Source of the DNA: Gammaproteobacteria bacterium | GTDB taxonomy: Bacteria > Pseudomonadota > Gammaproteobacteria > Thiomicrospirales > Thiomicrospiraceae | Reading direction: 5' to 3' | Assembly: GCA_014763665.1 (NCBI GenBank) | Contig: JACXUY010000002.1 | Span: forward strand, 1-64,000 | DNA length: 64,000 nt | Shown here: piece by piece, positions 63,739-64,000 of the stretch | How positions within the stretch are numbered: the stretch's first letter is position 1 | How the letters are laid out: the number at the start of each line of letters is the position of its first letter | The notes under the pieces: model-generated | The model's input: the letters and a program-made list of their open reading frames with translations, nothing else | What the model was told of the DNA's origin: nothing | Database searches by the model: none | Position numbers and translations under genes: made by a program

Positions 63739-64000
63739 GTGAAAGAAATTCAAGATAAGCAGTTGCGTGCTCGTGTTAAGCTACTCGGAACGCTCTTAGG
63801 TAATGTCGTACGTCAACAAGCTGGTGAAGCCGTTTACGAAGCCGTTGAACGCTTGCGTCAAGGTTATATTAGTTTACGTAAGCAAGATGATCCCGCATTA
63901 CGTCAATCACTCAATGATTTTATTGCTGAGTTAGACGCTGATACCATGACGCATGTGATTCGTGCTTTCAATATTTATTTTGGTCTAGCCAATTTAGCGG
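63739..64000 (+). CDS. ppc: Phosphoenolpyruvate carboxylase, N-terminal part (truncated by window edge)
   Basis: Adds bicarbonate to PEP to make oxaloacetate. About 87 codons are visible: the opening KQLRARVKLLGTLLGNVVRQ and HVIRAFNIYFGLANLA are the family's N-terminal helices. The catalytic His and Lys lie outside. Start GTG at 63739 with AGG six bases before. Confidence 0.9.
   Translation, partial: MKEIQDKQLRARVKLLGTLLGNVVRQQAGEAVYEAVERLRQGYISLRKQDDPALRQSLNDFIAELDADTMTHVIRAFNIYFGLANLA

Overview
The window reads as the chromosome of a gammaproteobacterium of roughly 45% GC. The evidence is gene order: rimP-nusA-infB-rbfA-truB-rpsO-pnp; rpsF-rpsR-(DUF2232 protein)-rplI-dnaB-alr; nadK-recN; nudE-cysQ; ubiE-ubiJ-ubiB; and pncC-recA-recX-alaS-lysC followed by tRNA-Ser(GCT) and tRNA-Arg(ACG). 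Most proteins are conserved housekeeping enzymes of normal length. Class I fructose-bisphosphatase, soluble pyrophosphatase and a PEP carboxylase start lie together at the right end, and an ArsR-type regulator carries a BigR/SqrR-like cysteine pair. These two points fit a sulfur-oxidising, possibly autotrophic lineage such as Thiotrichales or Beggiatoales, but that placement is inference.

Layout. 1-8.4 kb (minus strand): pnp (cut by the window edge), rpsO, a stand-alone cyclic-nucleotide-binding protein, truB, rbfA, infB, nusA, rimP. 8.4-14.5 kb: a Ctp-type protease, then on the plus strand the ArsR regulator, an MltB-type lipoprotein, a PAS-GGDEF-EAL protein with damaged catalytic motifs, rppH and an unknown exported protein. 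14.5-20.8 kb (minus): MATE transporter, a small membrane protein, alr, dnaB, rplI, a DUF2232 protein, rpsR, rpsF. 21-29 kb: a zinc-free-type rpmJ, comEC with an eroded nuclease domain, a Lon-family protease without a P-loop, yajQ, a candidate small RNA, nadK, recN. 29-37.6 kb: small membrane ORF, cysQ, nudE, yqhA family, hslV, DUF484, dapF (all minus), then divergent hslU, ubiE, ubiJ, ubiB. 37.6-47 kb: tRNA-Arg, tRNA-Ser, lysC, alaS, recX, recA, pncC, tRNA-Asn, mutS. 47-55 kb: cnoX-like, ycjX, ycjF-like, an ATP-binding DUF4143 protein, pgsA, a HugZ-like protein, uvrC. 55-64 kb: S49 peptidase, purM, purN, dcd, mpl, a BFD-like ferredoxin, rnd, fbp, ppa, ppc (partial).

The intergenic spaces hold most of what is unusual. 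At least two families of dispersed non-coding repeats sit in them. Family 1 is GC-rich with inverted-repeat ends and has five recognisable copies, two of which bracket recN. Family 2 is a 150-180 bp hairpin-bearing unit with direct repeats at its ends, with two clear copies and one likely one. There is also a strong promoter plus terminator pair with no ORF between them (candidate sRNA), a promoter-terminator leader before rimP-nusA-infB, and a 29-codon upstream ORF ending one base before ppc. csrA is missing from its usual place between lysC and tRNA-Ser. I found no CRISPR array, prophage, insertion sequence or biosynthetic cluster.
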